Source: Pseudomonadota bacterium (lineage in GTDB: Bacteria > Pseudomonadota > Gammaproteobacteria > Xanthomonadales > Xanthomonadaceae). Taken from it: a stretch of 45,979 bases of DNA. Below the pieces are notes generated by a model. It did no database searches. It was given only the letters and a program-made list of their open reading frames with translations, and was not told the DNA's origin. A program made the position numbers and the translations under genes. The stretch lies in contig JAFEFT010000006.1 in NCBI GenBank assembly GCA_018240435.1, forward strand, positions 1-45,979. Reading direction: 5' to 3'. Positions 43,625-45,979 of the stretch are shown here, in pieces. Each line of letters opens with the position of its first letter. Within the stretch, counting starts at the first letter, position 1.

Positions 43625-43729
43625 ATGTCGAAGGGTCTGGACAAGAAAAAGGAAGACAAGAAGAAGCCGGAGAAATCGCTGAAGGAAAAGCGCGCCGCCA
43701 AGGCCGCCAAGAAGGCCTCCAAGGGCTGA
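43625..43729 (+). CDS. Lysine-rich 34-residue protein
   Basis: A small gene of 34 codons: MSKGLDKKKEDKKKPEKSLK followed by EKRAAKAAKKASKG. Sixteen residues are lysine or arginine. GAGGAA precedes the ATG at good spacing, and a Rho-independent terminator follows 25 bp after the stop, so the unit looks complete. Very similar short KKKEDKKKP proteins occur in many gammaproteobacteria without a known function. A nucleic-acid-binding or ribosome-associated role would suit its charge, but that is inference. Confidence 0.75.
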   Translation: MSKGLDKKKEDKKKPEKSLKEKRAAKAAKKASKG

Positions 43730-43753
43730 AGCGTTCCCGGAGATGTCGCTCGC

Positions 43754-43785
43754 CACGGCCTCGCACTGCGAGGCCGTGCGTTTTT
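43754..43785 (+). terminator. Rho-independent terminator of the lysine-rich gene
   Basis: CACGGCCTCGCA (43754-43765) and TGCGAGGCCGTG (43767-43778) are perfect complements around one base, followed by CG and TTTTT (43781-43785). The T-run ends exactly where the convergent pseudouridine synthase gene ends. Confidence 0.88.
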
Positions 43786-44498
43786 CACCACTCCATGCCC
43801 GGCGGCAGCAAGCCGTGCAGTTCGGCATCGGTGAGATTTCGCCATTGCCCGGGCTTGAGGTGACCGAGCTTGACGTTGCCGATGCGCACCCGCAGCAAGC
43901 CCTTCACGCGCATGCCGAAGTGCGCCGCCATCAACCGGATCTGGCGGTTGAGGCCCTGCACCAGCACGATGCGGAAGCCCTGGCTGCCGAGCTTGCCGGT
44001 TCGACACGGCAAGGTCATCTGCCCGTGCACCGGCACCCCGCGCGCCATCCCGCGCAGGAATTCCGGCGTGACCGGGTGGTTGACGGCGACCAGATATTCC
44101 TTCTCCAGCTTGTTCTCGGCGCGCAAGATGGCGTTGACGATGTCGCCGTTGCTGGTGAGCAGGATCAGCCCTTCCGAATCCTTGTCGAGCCGGCCGATCG
44201 GGAAGATGCGTTGCTCGTGGCCGACGAAATCGACGATGTTGTCCTTGACCGCGCTCTCGGTCGTGCAGGTCACGCCGACCGGTTTGTTGAGCGCGATGTA
44301 GACATGGCGACGGGCGCCGGGCTTGGTCGTGCGCGCCGGCAAGAGGCGGCCGTCCACGCGCACCTCGTCGCCGGGCTCGACCTGCGCACCGACGCCGCCG
44401 ATCTGGCCGTTGATCGTGACGCGGCGTTCGGCAATCAAGCGGTCGGCTTCGCGCCGCGAGCAGAAGCCGGTCTCGGCGATGTGTTTGTTCAGGCGCAT
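43785..44498 (-). CDS. rluF: rRNA pseudouridine synthase, RluF/RsuA type
   Basis: This 237-residue enzyme isomerises uridine in rRNA. An N-terminal S4 RNA-binding domain (MRLNKHIAETGFCSRREADR, LIAERRVTING) is followed by the RsuA/RluBEF catalytic domain with the active-site aspartate in RIFPIGRLDKDSEGLILLTS, plus LEKEYLVAV and GLNRQIRLMAAHFG. The GRLDKDSEGL form and length are closest to RluF (23S U2604) among the RsuA-type enzymes, but RluB or RluE activity is not excluded. The start at 44498 is the S4-domain methionine. Confidence 0.88.
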   Translation of the reverse strand: MRLNKHIAETGFCSRREADRLIAERRVTINGQIGGVGAQVEPGDEVRVDGRLLPARTTKPGARRHVYIALNKPVGVTCTTESAVKDNIVDFVGHEQRIFPIGRLDKDSEGLILLTSNGDIVNAILRAENKLEKEYLVAVNHPVTPEFLRGMARGVPVHGQMTLPCRTGKLGSQGFRIVLVQGLNRQIRLMAAHFGMRVKGLLRVRIGNVKLGHLKPGQWRNLTDAELHGLLPPGMEW

Positions 44499-44686
44499 GG
44501 GCGCGCATGCTGGCACATGCGTGGACGCCAGGCCAGCGACAATCGCCGCAACCGCGCCGGAGCGGCGTCGATGCCGGCATCCAGCCAACGATGACAACGT
44601 CCCGTTTGTTCCGCGCGTAATTCGTGGCCAGCGTTTGCGTATAGCTCGCGGTGGCCGCGCATTGGGCCGAATCGTCAGGAGTCTCC

Positions 44687-45532
44687 ATGAACGCGCCCGC
44701 ACCGAACCTCGCGCCGCGGAAGAAGAACAACCCGCTCCTGCTCGGATGCTTTGCGGTGATCGCGCTGTGCGCGCTGGCAGTCGTCGGGTTGTTGTTTATC
44801 GGCTGGATCGACCAGCGCCTGGAAACGCCGCAGCAACGCAAGGCCCGGCAGGCTGCGCTCGACAAGGAATACGCGCAGGACGAAGCCCGACGCCTGGCCC
44901 CGATCATTGCCAACGGCGCCAAGGCGCAGGCAAGACTGTCCAACGTCGCCGCGGCGGTCGCCGCGACCGCCGACCTCAAGGCCACGCCCTGCCCGCACAC
45001 GGACGGACAGACGATCGATTTCGCACCGGTCGATGCTCCGTACATGCGACGCTTCAAGGACGGATTGCCATCCGATGCATCAGGCGTCGCGTGGTTGCGC
45101 CACGAGGCGTTCAAAGACGTGGGCGACCACTCCACCAAGGGCCTCACGAAACAAGCGCGCGCAGAGTTCGATGCGGAAGCGGCGACCGAAGCCGATCGAA
45201 TGCTGGCTGATGCGGGCAACGTCGCGGTCATCCATACCATTGCCCTGACCGAACCGAAGCTGAGCAGCGCCGGCGGCGCGTTCAAGGACGGCAGCTACGA
45301 CGGCGGCAGCTTCAGCGGCTGGATCCAGTTGATCGACTACCGCACCGCGAAGACTCTCTGCGAGCAGCCGTTCTCGGCGCAAAGCTCGACCTCGGTCGGC
45401 GGCGGCGTGAGCATCCGCATCCGCGGCATTCCGATCAATCATCTCGGCTCCGATCCAACGCCGCAGGAGCAGATCGACAATGACTTCCAGAGCAACGTCT
45501 GGAAGGCGGCGCAGGATGCCGTCGATCGCTAA
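44687..45532 (+). CDS. Membrane-anchored protein of unknown function
   Basis: This 281-residue protein has one N-terminal membrane segment (LLLGCFAVIALCALAVVGLL, about residues 18-40), giving a single-pass anchor with the rest probably periplasmic. The outer part has no domain I know; two cysteines (TPCPHTDG and KTLCEQPF) could form a disulfide, and a Gly/Ser-rich stretch GGAFKDGSYDGGSFSGWIQL is notable. The start at 44687 follows AGGAG. Its stop overlaps the convergent rhomboid gene by 4 bp. The protein's role is unknown. Confidence 0.7.
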   Translation: MNAPAPNLAPRKKNNPLLLGCFAVIALCALAVVGLLFIGWIDQRLETPQQRKARQAALDKEYAQDEARRLAPIIANGAKAQARLSNVAAAVAATADLKATPCPHTDGQTIDFAPVDAPYMRRFKDGLPSDASGVAWLRHEAFKDVGDHSTKGLTKQARAEFDAEAATEADRMLADAGNVAVIHTIALTEPKLSSAGGAFKDGSYDGGSFSGWIQLIDYRTAKTLCEQPFSAQSSTSVGGGVSIRIRGIPINHLGSDPTPQEQIDNDFQSNVWKAAQDAVDR

Positions 45533-45979
45533 CCCGAGCCGAAACTCGGGTGCGCCAGCGCCTGCACGAACGCCGGCAGCACCCGCGGCTCCATCAGCAC
45601 CATGAACAGCACGCCGTAGATTGCGCCGGACAGGTGCGCGCTGTGGTTGACCTTGTCCGTCCGCGCGGCGCGGTGCTCCATCCAGATCGTGTAGCCCAGA
45701 TACAGCGCCGCGAACACGATCGCCGGCATCGGTATCACGAACACCAGGATCATCGCCCACGGCCGCAGCAGGATGAACGCGAACAACACCGCCGCCACCG
45801 CTCCCGAGGCACCGAGGCTGAGATATTTCGGATCGTCGCGATGGCGCAGATACGACGGCAGGATCGAGGCCAGCAGTGCCGACAGATAGAAAAACACGAA
45901 ACCGCCGGTGCCGAGGTAGGAATCGACGAAGCGCTCCATCGCCCGTCCGAAAAAATAGGGTCTTCGTGAACTCGTGTGG
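45529..45979 (-). CDS. Rhomboid-family intramembrane serine protease, partial
   Basis: The visible 149 residues are the C-terminal part of a rhomboid protease; the frame stays open through the window edge (HTSSRRPYFFGRAMERFVDS), so the N-terminus is missing. The catalytic serine is in SLGASGAVAAVLFAF (GASG) and the catalytic histidine in VNHSAHLSGAIYG (H after SA). Several membrane helices are evident. The apparent ATG at 45939 is internal. The stop at 45529 overlaps the convergent gene by 4 bp. Rhomboids cleave membrane proteins within the bilayer; the substrate is unknown. Confidence 0.9.
   Translation of the reverse strand, partial: HTSSRRPYFFGRAMERFVDSYLGTGGFVFFYLSALLASILPSYLRHRDDPKYLSLGASGAVAAVLFAFILLRPWAMILVFVIPMPAIVFAALYLGYTIWMEHRAARTDKVNHSAHLSGAIYGVLFMVLMEPRVLPAFVQALAHPSFGSG

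Overview
This high-GC window joins the end of an integrative conjugative element (ICE) to a core-chromosome segment of a gammaproteobacterium, most likely of the order Xanthomonadales (Lysobacterales). The host call rests on the gene order serC-pheA-hisC-aroA, on a nagZ-hpt-methylthioinosine phosphorylase operon, and on the style of the intergenic repeats. The species cannot be named from the sequence.

Positions 1 to about 19590 are the integrase-proximal part of a Tn4371-family ICE. Almost every gene is on the minus strand. Reading from the integrase inward: tyrosine integrase with a coupled DUF1016 nuclease, a small zinc-ribbon-like protein, DUF932, ParB, a small unknown protein, DUF736, an XRE regulator (plus strand), DUF2958, DUF2285, an AlpA-like HTH protein, RepA with three iteron-like repeats, ParA, a small RHH-like protein, DUF2840, the TraF peptidase, and the N-terminal part of the relaxase, which runs off the window. 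Three long leaders without genes share GC-rich repeats, one of them a strong hairpin.

Inside the ICE, 11752-16374 is a separate 4623-bp insertion: an ISL3-family transposon carrying a minimal mercury-resistance operon (merR, merT, merP, merA) and its own transposase. It has 20/23-matched terminal inverted repeats and a perfect 8-bp target duplication, and it landed in the U-tract of a terminator. This nested mer transposon is the most interesting object in the window.

From about 19590 onward the sequence is chromosomal. First comes a minus-strand operon, rlmD - CYTH - nagZ - hpt - methylthioinosine phosphorylase - 2OG-oxygenase-like protein, with stop/start overlaps and a strong terminator. 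Next come two orphan proteins, tRNA-Ser(UGA) with a duplicated 5' half, a LysR regulator, serS, a TonB-like protein, the aromatic/serine/histidine set aroA-hisC-pheA-serC, and an FHA-domain membrane protein. The last stretch is rich in lipid and polyhydroxyalkanoate-granule functions: a PHA-system protein, a patatin lipase, two phasins, a two-domain acyl-CoA reductase, an acyl-CoA-binding protein, a TetR regulator and a TPR protein. It ends with a lysine-rich 34-residue protein, an RluF-like pseudouridine synthase, a membrane-anchored orphan and a rhomboid protease that runs off the window. Two heptanucleotide satellites lie between genes at 35686-35856, and one extends into a coding region.
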